NCBI RefSeq assembly: GCF_003945595.2
Contig: NW_024104421.1
Location: 3,844,001-3,908,000 of the forward strand
DNA from: Pipra filicauda
Taxonomy: Eukaryota; Chordata; Aves; Passeriformes; Pipridae
Reading direction: 5' to 3'
Length of the DNA: 64,000 bases
The position numbers and the translations under genes were made by a program. Positions 63,051 through 64,000 of the stretch are shown in pieces. The notes under the pieces are model-generated. The model saw nothing but the letters and a program-made list of their open reading frames with translations. It had not been told where the DNA came from and searched no databases. The stretch's first letter is position 1. Every line of letters begins with the position of its first letter.

Positions 63051-64000
63051 GAGCATTGATGCATTGCTTCAGCTGGCTTCAGTGTAGAAGAGTGAAGCAG
63101 AGGATTGTTTAGGGTCAGGATTTGACTGATAGTGACCATATCTCTGCTGTTGTGTTTTTATGCAGATATCTCTGTAGATGTTTGTAATCTACAGTTTGGC
63201 AGGGCAGGCTCAGCTGCAGCACAGCAGCCAGATGGATTTTGCATGCTGAAGTCTGACCTCCAAAAGATGTCACTTGTACTGGTATGCAGTGGGCTCTCAA
63301 GTAGTTATTCAAATCTTCGTAATTCATCACTATTTTCAATTTATGAAGAACTTATGTTCATGGAGCCACACTTATGACATTGCTCTGGTGTTCTTGGTTA
63401 TTCACACACTTGAGAGATCCTACAGAAGGTCATGTAATGCCAAGGCCAAGAGCTGGATGTAACACCTTCAAGTGCTGTTACACAGTTGTGCTCCCTTGTG
63501 GTAACCATGACAGGGAAAGACAAATCAAGGAGATCCTTCAGGTGGTTCAATACCCATCCAGCCCGTTGTGCAACTGCAATAGCATTTGTATAGTTCCACA
63601 GCCTTTTCAAGGGACATAAACCTATTTAGGCTTTGCATAATCCTGTTGACAAACCATTTACACCTTTGGCCTTTCATTATAGCTAGGTGAATCAATTCAA
63701 CAAAAGAAACTTCTGATGTCAGGACATAACCAGACCTGAATGATGCACTGCCTTTATTTAACTCTGCAATTTATTGTCTTTTAAAGCCATGCTGGATTAT
63801 TTATAGAGAGGAAACCAATAAAAGATACAGCTATGTGGGAGAGATTTTAGAACGTGTGCTGTTCTCTGGCAGGAAGCTAAGCCAAATCACAGGAGTCACT
63901 TCAGGGAAAATACAGTTTCTTAAAAAAAAAATCCAGTACCAAGAGAAATGTACTTTGTCATCATCACATGGCAAGGTCCTTATAAGCACCCTTGGTTTTG
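63051..64000 (+). other. NINJ2: Remainder of presumed NINJ2 intron 1
   Basis: No exon, RNA gene or repeat that I can name. Short frames only; the window ends without a recognisable acceptor plus ninjurin-like sequence. Confidence 0.45.

Noticed and set aside
62594..63112. 172-codon plus-strand frame
   Set aside because: Antisense to a CR1 copy; chance openness.

Overview
This window looks like a gene-poor piece of a bird chromosome, or possibly another sauropsid. The evidence is CR1 LINE fragments in both orientations (two of the four end in the typical avian CR1 3' segment), an AT-leaning background with microsatellites and oligo-A runs, introns with consensus splice donors, and a vertebrate CpG-island promoter. 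There are no bacterial, viral or CRISPR features. Almost all of the 64 kb is intron or intergenic DNA; only two coding exons are supported.

Layout. (1) 1-12791 is the 5' part of intron 1 of WNK1, which is on the minus strand. (2) 12792-13577 (minus) is coding exon 1 of WNK1: 262 codons, from the start Met through the glycine-rich loop of the kinase to the phase-0 donor. (3) 13578 to about 14740 is the WNK1 5' leader and CpG-island promoter, with upstream ORFs, GC boxes, a ZNF143/THAP11-like site, a CCT/CTG triplet tract and a GA-rich, G4-capable tract. (4) About 14741-41130 is intergenic, with three CR1 pieces, simple repeats and several perfect inverted repeats. (5) About 41130-41560 is a smaller CpG-rich promoter on the plus strand. 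It leads into a nine-codon exon (41561-41587, MASEGENIQ followed by GTGAGT) that I read as coding exon 1 of NINJ2 (ninjurin 2). (6) 41588-64000 would be NINJ2 intron 1. It carries a fourth CR1 copy, a MIR-like relic, a 21-bp tandem repeat and a striking pair of adjacent perfect hairpins near 56.5 kb.

The divergent order WNK1 (minus) and NINJ2 (plus) agrees with the human arrangement, where NINJ2 lies head-to-head upstream of WNK1. The two start codons are 28.0 kb apart here. Neither WNK1 exon 2 nor NINJ2 exon 2 was found, so both genes continue outside the window. Functionally the genes are unrelated: WNK1 is a chloride- and osmo-sensing kinase acting through SPAK/OSR1 on cation-chloride cotransporters, and ninjurin 2 is a small two-pass membrane adhesion protein.

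No clearly new biological system is visible. The points most worth checking are the double hairpin at 56525-56598, the loss in this WNK1 of the Met that serves mammals as a candidate second start (Met214 in human, Ile223 here), the overlapping upstream ORFs of WNK1, and the NINJ2 exon-1 call itself.
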